This document shows, in pieces, positions 56,161 through 64,000 of a stretch of 64,000 nucleotides of DNA. The notes under the pieces were generated by a model. The model was not told the origin of the DNA. It searched no databases and worked only from the letters and a program-made list of their open reading frames with translations. Every line of letters starts with the position of its first letter. Positions within the stretch are counted from its first letter, which is position 1. This stretch comes from Acinetobacter larvae. Its GTDB lineage: Bacteria; Pseudomonadota; Gammaproteobacteria; Pseudomonadales; Moraxellaceae. The translations under genes were made by a program, and so were the position numbers. The stretch covers positions 3,472,001-3,536,000 of the forward strand of contig NZ_CP016895.1 in assembly GCF_001704115.1 (NCBI RefSeq), in the 5' to 3' direction.

Positions 56161-57012
56161 TTAATTATATTTTTTGGCAGACCACACACACAGTACCACC
56201 AGACTGCAAACAGCAAACATCATCATATCTATCGATTCACCCAATAATAATGCCGATAAGATTAAACCAAAGAAGGGCTGCAACAGCTGTAATTGCCCAA
56301 TTTTTAAAACACCACCTTTTGCCAGACCGTGATACCAGAAGATAAAGCCAATAAACATACTAAAAACTGAAACGTAAACCATTCCAAGCCAAGCAGAAAG
56401 ACCAACTTGATCTAAGTCACTGGGATAATATGCATAAGACAAAAACAGCATCACAGGTAAAGCCAAAATTAATGCCCAAGAAATCACTTGCCAGCCACCC
56501 AACTGCCGAGACAAACGCCCGCCCTCGGCATAGCCTAGCCCACACAGTAAAATAGCAATGATCATCAAAAGACTACCCTGCCACTGTAGTTCTCCACTGC
56601 TGCGCAAAAACATATAGATGACGACGCTACAGCTCCCCAAAATGGCAAAAATCCAAAACGGCCACTTCGGCAAACGCTCGCCTAAAATCACAGCAAATAC
56701 CGCAGTGGATAATGGCAATAAAGCAACAAAAATTGTTGAATATGAAGACGTAATATATTGTAGTGCCAAAGCAGTAAAGAATGGAAAACCGAATACCACG
56801 CCAATAGCAATCATGCCCAAACCACGCAATTGCTGCCGATTCGGCAAAGGTTGGCGGTAATAGCACAACATAAGCAGTGCTAAAATACCGGCAATAGATG
56901 CTCTGGCACCAGTCAAAAACTCTGCACTAAACCCCATAATGGCGATTTTAGTTGCGGGTAAAGAGCCTGCAAAAATACATATCGCGATGAGTCCTGTTAT
57001 CCATGCATTCAC
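56161..57012 (-). CDS. EamA/DMT-family exporter
   Basis: A 283-residue protein with ten predicted helices in two EamA repeats (about 1-135 and 145-283), typical of exporters of amino acids and other metabolites. Recognisable elements are FAGSLPATKIAIMGFSAEFL in the first repeat and LQPFFGLILSALLLGESID near the C-terminus. It is divergent from the MocR-type regulator with about 100 bp between, a frequent pairing in which the regulator controls the exporter. The substrate is unknown. Confidence 0.92.
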   Translation of the reverse strand: MNAWITGLIAICIFAGSLPATKIAIMGFSAEFLTGARASIAGILALLMLCYYRQPLPNRQQLRGLGMIAIGVVFGFPFFTALALQYITSSYSTIFVALLPLSTAVFAVILGERLPKWPFWIFAILGSCSVVIYMFLRSSGELQWQGSLLMIIAILLCGLGYAEGGRLSRQLGGWQVISWALILALPVMLFLSYAYYPSDLDQVGLSAWLGMVYVSVFSMFIGFIFWYHGLAKGGVLKIGQLQLLQPFFGLILSALLLGESIDMMMFAVCSLVVLCVWSAKKYN

Positions 57013-57072
57013 AACAATAATACCTCACTATTTTTGCTATATTTTTAATGAACAATTTATTATCTGCATAGG

Positions 57073-57117
57073 AACAGTCATGGTGTATGCGTACAATACT
57101 GTTATGAAACAGTCATG
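57073..57117. promoter_or_regulatory. Direct repeat, candidate MocR operator
   Basis: AACAGTCATG occurs at 57073-57082 and again at 57108-57117, 35 bp apart in the same orientation. The second copy also forms a small palindrome CTGTTATGAAACAG (57100-57113). MocR/PdxR-type regulators commonly bind direct repeats between divergent genes. Its use here is inferred. Confidence 0.5.
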
Positions 57118-57126
57118 CGTGGTGTT

Positions 57127-58536
57127 ATGAAAAATATTAAGCACAGTAGCAAACTCCATCTGGTCACAACACACTTAGAAGCACTACTCAATAGTCAAAC
57201 ACTCTCCTATGGCGCAAAGCTACCGTCTATTCGCCAACTGTCCAGACAGTTAGCAGTCTCTACTTCAACAGTTGTTGAGGCATATGAGCGTTTACTGGTA
57301 CAGGGGTTAATTTATACACGGCCCGGCGCAGGCTACTATGTGGCTGAGAAGCATAATATTTCTGATATTCATGCTTTAAAAATTAATCCTGAACGTGAAG
57401 TCGATCCGCTATGGATTTCTAGACAGTCCCTAGAATCTTCAAGCGATCTACTCAAACCAGGCTGCGGTTGGTTACCTAGCTCTTGGATGCCTGAAAAATT
57501 AATGCGTAAAGCGATTAAAGAAGTCGCTCAAAGCTCTGTCACTGATTTAGTGACCTATCCTCATCCATTAGGCTATTTGCCACTACGCCAGTTATTAAGT
57601 CGTAAAGCCAGTAATAGCGGCGTTACGGTCTATGCTGAACAAATAATGCTGATGGATTCAGGCACTCAAGCCTTAGATTTGATTTTTCGATTATTTTTAA
57701 AAGATGGTGATTGTGTTTTTATAGATGATCCCTGTTATTTTAATTTCCACGCCTTACTCAAAGTTCACCGCCTCAATATCATCGCCATCCCCTTTGAACA
57801 AGATGGTCCCAATATTCAAGCGTTCCAAGAAGCCGTACAACAATGGCAACCCAAACTTTATCTGACCAACTCAGCATTACATAACCCTACAGGCGCAGCT
57901 TTATCTTTATATAAGGCTTATCAGATTTTGAAAATTGTTGAACAGCAGCACATGGTGATTATTGAAGATGATATCTTTGCTGACTTAGAACACCATATTG
58001 CACCACGTTATGCGGCACTAGGTGGTTTTGAGCATGTGATTCAAGTAACAAGTTTTTCAAAAACTATTTCTGCAGCAATTCGTTGCGGTGCCATTATGGC
58101 CAAACCCATCTGGATCGACCGTTTGATCAACCTAAAAGTTGCCACGGTCTTTAGTCATAACACCCTCAATAGCAAAATTATTTATGCCATTCTCACCAAT
58201 AGCCAATATCGACGTTATGTCGATCATTTAAAAATTAAACTACAAAAGCACATGACTCAAACCATCAATCGTCTAACGGCATTGGACATTCAACCTTGGC
58301 TTATCCCCACAGGCGGTATGTTTTTATGGTGCCAACTCCCCAATCAACTTAACAGTACCGCATTATCCAAGGCATGTTTTAAGGCAGGTGTTATGCTGGC
58401 GCCAGGGCAAGTCTTTAGCCAATCAGAAAGTGCCCAACATTTTCTACGCTTTAATGTTTCTCAATCACAAGATCCCAAAATCTATCAAGTACTTGCTGAG
58501 AATTTATCCATACTTACTACAGATGCATCTCGCTAA
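57127..58536 (+). CDS. MocR/PdxR-type regulator (GntR HTH fused to aminotransferase fold)
   Basis: About 469 residues. The N-terminal GntR winged helix (SYGAKLPSIRQLSRQLAVST, about 27-46) is joined to a fold-type I aminotransferase domain. That domain carries HNPTGAALSL, IIEDDIFADLE and the PLP-lysine region QVTSFSKTISAAIRCG. Such proteins sense PLP or amino-acid aldimines and control neighbouring genes. It is divergent from the EamA exporter, its likely target. An ATG at 57115 is also in frame but lies inside the direct repeat, so 57127 is preferred. Neither start has a strong ribosome site. Confidence 0.92.
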   Translation: MKNIKHSSKLHLVTTHLEALLNSQTLSYGAKLPSIRQLSRQLAVSTSTVVEAYERLLVQGLIYTRPGAGYYVAEKHNISDIHALKINPEREVDPLWISRQSLESSSDLLKPGCGWLPSSWMPEKLMRKAIKEVAQSSVTDLVTYPHPLGYLPLRQLLSRKASNSGVTVYAEQIMLMDSGTQALDLIFRLFLKDGDCVFIDDPCYFNFHALLKVHRLNIIAIPFEQDGPNIQAFQEAVQQWQPKLYLTNSALHNPTGAALSLYKAYQILKIVEQQHMVIIEDDIFADLEHHIAPRYAALGGFEHVIQVTSFSKTISAAIRCGAIMAKPIWIDRLINLKVATVFSHNTLNSKIIYAILTNSQYRRYVDHLKIKLQKHMTQTINRLTALDIQPWLIPTGGMFLWCQLPNQLNSTALSKACFKAGVMLAPGQVFSQSESAQHFLRFNVSQSQDPKIYQVLAENLSILTTDASR

Positions 58537-58650
58537 AATGCTCTCATTTAAAGATCACGTTTTTAAATAGCAATCTCTTGAAAACTAAAGTAATGCAAGC
58601 GCAGCTCAGCATGAAGGTACTCAAAAATGAAATGAGCAGATCAGACAAAA

Positions 58651-58680
58651 TAAAAGCGCCCAAGCATGCTTGGGCGCTTT
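58651..58680 (-). terminator. Rho-independent terminator of the porin gene
   Basis: A perfect 28-bp palindrome (58653-58680) with arms containing GCGCCCAAGC and GCTTGGGCGC. On the minus strand it is followed by TTTTATTTTG. It lies about 40 bp after the porin stop and may also stop the convergent MocR transcript. Confidence 0.85.
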
Positions 58681-58722
58681 GGATAGAGGACTAATCAATT
58701 AATCCTTTACGTATTCCGTGAC

Positions 58723-59490
58723 TTAGAAGCGATATGCGGCACGTACGCCATAGGTATTGTAGTCATCACCAACACCAATACGACCTTCAAGGCTTACATT
58801 TTGGTTGAAGTATTTTTTGGCAGAGAAGCCCCATTCGTCTTCTTTGGTCAAATCATTTTTGTAGTAATCTACGCCAGCACTCATGGTACGGTCAAAGTAG
58901 AAATCACCACGTACAGAATACTCATCAAGATCACCAAAACCACCGTATGCTTCAAGGTTCACATCATGGTTGGCGATTTTCGTAACGTATTTTGCACGTA
59001 CAGTTGGATCTGCACCATCTTTACCATCTTTTTGGTCATAACCTTTGACACCTAAGGCTAATAATAAGCCCGGTGCTGGCAGATAACCGACTTCGGCACC
59101 ATAAGTGGTCACACGATTATCTACATCATATTTTTTAGCTTTAAGCTCATTACGTCCTAGATTTCCACTAAAATAAAAATCGGTACCATCTAAGAAAACT
59201 TCTGCACCAGCACCATAAAAAGTGTTTTTGATACCGTTATTATCTGCATAATCGACCTTGGCTTTAATGTTCGTCGCACGGTCTAAGAATGCAGCTTCAT
59301 TTAAAGGAGCATCACGGGTTTGCACATCTTTGATGTAATAGGTTCCATCAAGACCAAAGCTGTGCGTGTCTTTTAGATCATCAAAATCTGTAAATACATA
59401 TGATCCACCGACTTCTGCTTGGTAAGCAAAGGCAGGGGCTGCTACAGCGACCATTGAAAGCAATGCAGTTGTTAATGCTAGTTTTTTCAT
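58723..59490 (-). CDS. Putative outer-membrane porin, Omp33-36-like
   Basis: A 255-residue beta-barrel protein. ATG 59490 has AAAGGGG before it and opens a Sec signal peptide (MKKLALTTALL..., cleaved after PAFA). The mature part begins YQAEVGGSYVFTD and alternates polar and aromatic residues throughout, ending YRF with the C-terminal Phe typical of outer-membrane barrels. The segment YYIKDVQTRDAPLNEAAFLD resembles the early region of Acinetobacter Omp33-36 porins. The barrel prediction is strong. Paralogue identity and substrate are not established. Confidence 0.85.
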   Translation of the reverse strand: MKKLALTTALLSMVAVAAPAFAYQAEVGGSYVFTDFDDLKDTHSFGLDGTYYIKDVQTRDAPLNEAAFLDRATNIKAKVDYADNNGIKNTFYGAGAEVFLDGTDFYFSGNLGRNELKAKKYDVDNRVTTYGAEVGYLPAPGLLLALGVKGYDQKDGKDGADPTVRAKYVTKIANHDVNLEAYGGFGDLDEYSVRGDFYFDRTMSAGVDYYKNDLTKEDEWGFSAKKYFNQNVSLEGRIGVGDDYNTYGVRAAYRF

Positions 59491-59975
59491 TTTAAAACCC
59501 CTTTGTTCCTCAAGGTGTGTCACAAAATACATTTTTTGTTACAAGTTCAGTCTAGTGATTTTTGTTTGCCAGTCAATCAAAAAGTCCAAGCAGCTTTGCA
59601 ATATCGCGCCAATAATAACATCAAGTGCATGATTTATAAAATAAATTACTAAATGTTTAATTTTATTAAAACTGTGAACAAATTATGACATTGAGCCAAA
59701 ATGAAAATATTGAGAGAAGATTTCCCCCGCTCGATGCATCGCGTCTCTCGTCTATTGCCTATCTACATAGCACATAGCACTATGTAACGACTGCTTTAGT
59801 TTAGTGTGCTTTATTTTAGTGGCATGCCAAGCTCGCTAAACATAGCAATTGCACACGCATGTCTGTACAGCATATTCCGTTTCAATCACCTACAACTTAT
59901 CAGCTGCTGGTATCTGTAGCATGGTCATTGGCTATGTTAGAATGTGCCAGTTTTAAATTTGAATAGGATCTACGC
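59491..59975. other. Gene-free interval between porin and prfB
   Basis: About 485 bp. It contains the porin promoter (59549-59576) near one end and the prfB ribosome site near the other. Between these the sequence is AT-rich, with no gene or clear repeat. Confidence 0.5.
59549..59576 (-). promoter_or_regulatory. Predicted sigma-70 promoter of the porin gene
   Basis: On the minus strand, TTGACT (59576-59571) and TAGACT (59554-59549) are separated by 16 bp, placing the transcript start about 50 bp before the porin ATG. Confidence 0.55.
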
Positions 59976-61071
59976 GTGGAAATCAATCCATATCTAAACT
60001 TATTAAAAGACTTAACTGACCGTGGTCAAACACTACGGGGGTATCTTTGACTACGATCTTAAAAAAGAACGTTTAGAAGAAGTACTCCGCGAGTTAGAAG
60101 ACCCTAGTATTTGGAATGACCAAAATCGTGCTCAAGCGATGGCCAAAGAAAAAGGTGAGCTTGAGAATGTCATCAATGTACTTGAGCGCTTGGCCGAGCA
60201 GCTTGAAGATGCCAAAGCTATGCTGGATCTTGCGGTTGAAGCCGACGATGAGAGCTTATTAGTCGATGTACAAAATGAGCTTGATCAAGCAGAAAAAGAA
60301 CTTGCTGCGCTTGAGTTCCGTCGTATGTTTAGCCACCCGATGGACCCAAATCCCTGCTTCTTGGATATTCAAGCCGGTTCCGGTGGCACCGAGGCACAAG
60401 ATTGGGCATCTATGCTACTACGCATGTATATGCGTTGGATCGAACGTCATGGCTTTAAAGCAGAACTGATGGAAGTCTCTGATGGCGATGTTGCAGGTAT
60501 TAAATCTGCCACAATTCGTGTTGAAGGTGAGTTTGCTTACGGCTGGTTAAGAACAGAAACCGGAGTACATCGTTTAGTACGTAAATCCCCCTTCGATTCT
60601 GGCAACCGCCGCCACACCTCCTTCTCTGCAGTTTTCGTCTCACCAGAAGTCGATGACAATATTGAGATCGAAATTAATCCGGCCGATGTACGTACAGATA
60701 CTTACCGTGCCTCTGGTGCAGGTGGTCAGCATATTAACAAGACCGACTCAGCAGTACGTTTAACCCATATTCCAACCGGTATTGTGGTTGCTTGTCAAAA
60801 TGAACGTTCACAACATGCCAACCGTGATCGTGCGTGGAAACAACTTCGTGCCAAGTTATATGAATTAGAAATGCAAAAACGTAATGAAGCCGCACAAGCG
60901 ATGGAAGATGCTAAATCGGATATCGGTTGGGGCAGCCAGATCCGTTCTTATGTACTAGATGACTCACGTATTAAAGACCTTAGAACCGGCGTTGAAAACT
61001 CCAATACCGGTGCTGTGCTGGATGGCGATTTAGACCGTTTCATCGAAGCCAGTCTAAAACAAGGTTTATAA
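59976..61071 (+). CDS. prfB: Peptide chain release factor 2 (programmed +1 frameshift)
   Basis: RF2 of 364 residues, which recognises UGA and UAA. Translation starts at GTG 59976 (AGGATC before it), reads 24 codons to CTT, meets an in-frame TGA at 60048 and must shift +1 to continue with GAC at 60049. The downstream frame encodes the rest. Diagnostic residues are the anticodon-like tripeptide SPF in [17 protein letters not shown] and the catalytic GGQ in [15 protein letters not shown]. The frameshift means two frames must be joined for the full protein, so it is not a pseudogene. Confidence 0.97.
60037..60051 (+). promoter_or_regulatory. prfB programmed frameshift site
   Basis: GGGGG (60037-60041), a Shine-Dalgarno-like stimulator, is followed by TAT, then CTT TGA C. 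This is the classical RF2 autoregulatory slip site: low RF2 lets the ribosome pause at UGA and shift. Confidence 0.95.
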
Positions 61072-61097
61072 TTCAGCGTCATTAGCAACTCGCTACT

Positions 61098-61129
61098 ACA
61101 AGGGCTCCAGCAAATGCGCGAGTCCTTGT
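61098..61129. other. Hairpin downstream of prfB
   Basis: ACAAGGGCTC pairs with GAGTCCTTGT (one G.T pair) around a 12-base loop, 27 bp after the prfB stop. There is no T run, so it is either a weak or factor-dependent terminator or an mRNA 3' structure. Confidence 0.4.
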
Positions 61130-61279
61130 AACCAGCAATATATCCAGATCAAGAGCCTGATTACAGCGCAAATGCTAGCGCTTTACGCCATAGCACTCAG
61201 CCCTCTAGCATGGAGCGCTGATAGCAGGTTCAAGCACTTGATTGATTTGGGTTTATTCACCGATGAATAGGTGTTTCTT

Positions 61280-61579
61280 ATGGACCATGAATTTGTTTTT
61301 AAAGCATTGGCCAATCCCTTAAGACGACAGATTTTACATTGGCTCAAAAACCCAGCCCAGTATTTTCCAGCCGAAGCGTGTTTAGACCTCGAACATGGCA
61401 TCTGCGCGGGTCAAATTGAACAGCTGGGTCATGTCTCACAGTCCACCATGTCAAATCACCTCGCTGTTTTACATCAAGCCGGCTTATTGCAACTGCATAA
61501 ACGTGGGCAATGGTGCTATTTCTCACGTAATGAACAAAATATTCAGCAGTTTATTCAGTCAATACAACAGTCATTATAG
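61280..61579 (+). CDS. ArsR-family winged-helix regulator
   Basis: A 99-residue HTH protein. It shows EFVFKALANPLRRQILHWLK at the N-terminus, recognition helix VSQSTMSNHLAVLHQAGLL (about residues 54-72) and a beta-wing GQWCYFSRN. ATG 61280 has AGGTG six bases upstream. The Cys residues (EACLDLEHGIC) do not form the classical CxC metal motif, so metal sensing is not assured. The layout resembles the redox or small-molecule sensing group. No divergent partner is adjacent and waaA follows, so the target is unknown. Confidence 0.88.
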   Translation: MDHEFVFKALANPLRRQILHWLKNPAQYFPAEACLDLEHGICAGQIEQLGHVSQSTMSNHLAVLHQAGLLQLHKRGQWCYFSRNEQNIQQFIQSIQQSL

Positions 61580-61735
61580 GCGCTTTATTGGCGGTCAAGC
61601 GTCACCATCGAAACACGGTGAGAAAGATGACGAAAAACGTAATGTGTTTTCTTACATCTGCTATGCGATTTCTCTTTATTTGCTCCACTGGGCTTTGTTA
61701 TATTGCCTTCATTCTCCACCTGTGTAGGATCAAGT

Positions 61736-63034
61736 TTGGCTACTCCATTTTGGTATAATGCGGCATTAGCGATCGCCAAGCCACTGTATCGTTGGCGTAT
61801 AAAAAAACGTGCAGACACCCCATCCCAATACCAAGCGGAATGCCTAGAACGCTTTGGTCCTTTTCAAGCGGTTAAAAACCTACACTGTATTTGGTTTCAT
61901 GCTGTTTCAGTCGGGGAAACCAACGCTGCTCAGCCCTTAATCGAACATTATTTAAAACAAGGGCACGCCGTTTTGGTGACCAATACCACCAAAACTGGAC
62001 AAGCACGCGCTAAGGCTTTATTTCTCAACAGCCCTTATCAAGCGTTATTTCAAGCCGTTTATTTACCTGCAGATCAACGCCATCTGATTGTCGATTTTCT
62101 CAACCAATATCAACCGCGATTATTGGCACTTGTGGAAACCGAGCTCTGGCCAAACTTACTCGATCAAGTCCATGCACGGCATATTCCCTGTTTATTGATC
62201 AATGCGCGTCTATCAGAAAAATCGGCACAATCATATGCTCGCCTGCCCAAACTGACAGCAAATATGCTCAAATGCTTAACACAATTATTAGCCCAAGATG
62301 CTGATACACAACAGCGTTATCTTGCCTTAGGTATGCCAGCAGCACAAAGTCAAATCGTTGGCAGCATCAAATATGATATTCAAGCCCAACAAACAGCGCT
62401 TCAAGCGGCTCAACAATTACAGCAACAGTGGCATTTGCAACATCGCAAAATTGTTATTTTAGCCAGCACCCATGCACCTGAAGAACGCGTGTTATTAGAA
62501 GCTTTAAAAGACTACCTCCAACAGAATCGCCACGCCCTATGTATTGTCGTACCACGTCATCCTGAACGCTTTGAGGAAGTTTTTAACCAAATCCAGCAGT
62601 TAGCTTTAACCGTACAACGACGCAGTTTAGCGCAGCCCATCCAAGCAGATACCCAAGTTTATTTGGCCGATAGTATGGGTGAGCTTTGGCTCTGGTATGC
62701 GCTGAGTCAAGTGGCCTACGTCGGAGGTTCCTTGAATGAACCCGGCGGTGGGCACAATATACTCGAACCCTTAAGCTTAGGACTTGCCACTGTTATTGGA
62801 CCGAATTATTTTAATTTTCAAAGTATTGTTACAGAATTCAAGCAAGCCCAAGCCATCGCTATTCAAAACAATGCCGCCGATATCGCTCAGAGCATTGTGC
62901 AATGTTTAGAGCAACCTGAATTCGCTGCACAATATCAACAACACGCACAAAGCGTTTTGGCACGTAATCAAGGCTCACTACAACGGCATATCCAAGCCAT
63001 TGATCTTGCTTTGCAGCCCGAAAGCGCGACCTAA
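61736..63034 (+). CDS. waaA: 3-deoxy-D-manno-octulosonic acid (Kdo) transferase
   Basis: A 432-residue family 30 glycosyltransferase at the inner membrane that adds Kdo to the lipid A precursor. It shows PFWYNAALAIAKPLYRWRIK as an N-terminal membrane-anchor region. IWFHAVSVGETNAAQPLI, VETELWPNLL, VGSIKYDIQA and the C-terminal VGGSLNEPGGGHNILEPLSL follow, all typical. TTG 61736 is chosen as start because AGGAT precedes it and homology begins there. An earlier in-frame TTG at 61703 lacks a ribosome site. Confidence 0.95.
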   Translation: MATPFWYNAALAIAKPLYRWRIKKRADTPSQYQAECLERFGPFQAVKNLHCIWFHAVSVGETNAAQPLIEHYLKQGHAVLVTNTTKTGQARAKALFLNSPYQALFQAVYLPADQRHLIVDFLNQYQPRLLALVETELWPNLLDQVHARHIPCLLINARLSEKSAQSYARLPKLTANMLKCLTQLLAQDADTQQRYLALGMPAAQSQIVGSIKYDIQAQQTALQAAQQLQQQWHLQHRKIVILASTHAPEERVLLEALKDYLQQNRHALCIVVPRHPERFEEVFNQIQQLALTVQRRSLAQPIQADTQVYLADSMGELWLWYALSQVAYVGGSLNEPGGGHNILEPLSLGLATVIGPNYFNFQSIVTEFKQAQAIAIQNNAADIAQSIVQCLEQPEFAAQYQQHAQSVLARNQGSLQRHIQAIDLALQPESAT

Positions 63035-63091
63035 TCTCATCATTAATATTTGTATCAATATTTGTATCGCCCATGAACCTTTGTATCGCCC

Positions 63092-63799
63092 ATGAATATT
63101 GTTTTAATTGACCCACCTCCTGCTGAGGCAGAGCTGTGGTACATCCAAGAAGCACGGCAATTGCAACATCTACAGCAGCATTTAAAGCTGCAAGTTGGAG
63201 AGCAACTCAAAGTCGGTATTCGTGCTGGACAACGCTATCTGACTGAAGTCGTTGCAATAGATGCGCAAGGTGTGGCACTGAAGCCCATTATGTCTCAGCC
63301 CTGTCCTGGCAAAATCCCCTTAACGCTGATTGTGGCATTGCCACGCCCAAAGGTACTACGCCGACTGATTATGGACAGTGTCAGTTTAGGAGTAGAAAAA
63401 ATTGTTCTGATTCATAGTTATCGCGTTGATAAAAGCTACTGGCAAAGCCCTTTTTTACAACAACTGCCACACTATATCGATCTTGGATTGGAGCAAGCGG
63501 GTGACACGATTGCGCCGCAAATCGAGATTTACCAACGCTTCAAACCTTTTGTAGAAGATGTACTTGCTGCACAAATCGCAGCTGGGCAAACCGCCTGGGT
63601 CGCACATCCATACGCAGAACAGGCGATGCCACATGCGATTGATCACCCATGCAGTATCGTGATTGGACCAGAAGGTGGTTTCATTCCCTATGAAATCGAG
63701 CTCTTACAACAAAATGGCTGCCAAGCACGCTGCTTTGGTACACGAATTTTACGTACAGAAACTGCTATTTCTTATGTGATTGGGCGGCTATATCAATAA
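63092..63799 (+). CDS. rsmE: 16S rRNA (uracil-1498-N3)-methyltransferase
   Basis: A 235-residue SPOUT-class methyltransferase that modifies U1498 of 16S rRNA. The N-terminal PUA-like domain covers about 1-70. The trefoil-knot catalytic part contains LIVALPRPKVLRRLIMDSVS, SIVIGPEGGFIPYEIELL and the C-terminal RILRTETAISYVIG, which forms the AdoMet knot. The length is typical. It lies 57 bp after waaA on the same strand. That gap contains a small duplication (TTTGTATCGCCCATGAA, repeated nearly exactly at 63060-63095). Confidence 0.95.
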   Translation: MNIVLIDPPPAEAELWYIQEARQLQHLQQHLKLQVGEQLKVGIRAGQRYLTEVVAIDAQGVALKPIMSQPCPGKIPLTLIVALPRPKVLRRLIMDSVSLGVEKIVLIHSYRVDKSYWQSPFLQQLPHYIDLGLEQAGDTIAPQIEIYQRFKPFVEDVLAAQIAAGQTAWVAHPYAEQAMPHAIDHPCSIVIGPEGGFIPYEIELLQQNGCQARCFGTRILRTETAISYVIGRLYQ

Positions 63800-63887
63800 G
63801 CCGCTCCATCCGATGATCTTACATGCTATTAAACATCAGCTATCTAGCCATGGCTTGATGTCACGATGTAGTCTGATATTTCACAGT

Positions 63888-64000
63888 TCATGCTTTAGGC
63901 TGTGCTGCTGTCTCTGCATCTGCATCTGCATCTGCTTCCGCACGATATATTTTGACTTCTTGTACGGGATAAGGAATCGAAATTTTTTCACGATGGAATG
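63888..64000 (-). CDS. MscS-type mechanosensitive channel, C-terminal end only
   Basis: The minus-strand frame entering from the window edge reads FHREKISIPYPVQEVKIYR, then an acidic tail with ADADADAE encoded by a GCAGAT repeat, and stops at 63888. The isoleucine-proline segment before the tail matches the C-terminal end of the MscS beta/alpha domain. Only 36 codons are visible, so subfamily and length cannot be judged. Confidence 0.6.
   Translation of the reverse strand, partial: FHREKISIPYPVQEVKIYRAEADADADAETAAQPKA

Overview
The window is a chromosomal segment of a gamma-proteobacterium, most likely an Acinetobacter species. The support is a combination of gene content and order: lldP-lldR-lldD-dld, an nrdR-ribD-DNA methyltransferase-ribE cluster, a two-domain polyphosphate:AMP phosphotransferase, an Omp33-36-like porin, and vgrG-tli4-tle type VI secretion cassettes. 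The DNA is moderately AT-rich. No rRNA, tRNA or CRISPR array was recognised. The species is not determined.

Layout. 1-5.6 kb: lactate utilisation operon on the minus strand, with two perfect 15-bp LldR-type operators. 5.6-7.4 kb: cold-shock protein and two hypothetical genes. 7.4-14 kb: a minus-strand tripartite ABC exporter operon (outer-membrane lipoprotein, HlyD adaptor, fused RbbA-like ATPase/permease, second permease). 14.9-17 kb: PPK2-type phosphotransferase and a secreted hypothetical protein.

17-28.7 kb is the accessory region. It holds an IS1182-family element, two near-identical IS982-family elements with recognisable target duplications, and an orphan type VI cassette. The cassette has a VgrG with a transthyretin-like tail, a Tli4-type lipoprotein immunity gene and a Tle-type lipase. 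Next to it are a second complete tli4, a decayed tli4, two short tli4 tail remnants and a truncated lipase copy. This is the most interesting part of the window: an effector/immunity array that has expanded and then been eroded.

29.2-43.7 kb is mostly core: formaldehyde detoxification (fghA-adhC), an amino-acid permease, PBP7-type endopeptidase (pbpG), a GacA-type regulator, ctpA-gpmI, lptG-lptF, and pepA-holC with a coiled-coil gene. 44.0-44.6 kb is a gene-free patch holding two degenerate tandem-repeat arrays, one of eight 14-bp units. 44.6-53.3 kb: dedA, the riboflavin cluster with an embedded adenine methyltransferase, nrdR, amtB-glnK, ubiK and comM. 53.4-58.5 kb: two divergent regulator/transporter pairs (LysR with an internally deleted serine hydrolase and an MFS pump; MocR with an EamA exporter), each with a candidate operator. 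58.7-64 kb: porin, prfB with its programmed frameshift, an ArsR-type regulator, waaA, rsmE and the 3' end of an MscS-type channel gene.

All assignments come from reading the sequence and from general family knowledge. No database search was run.
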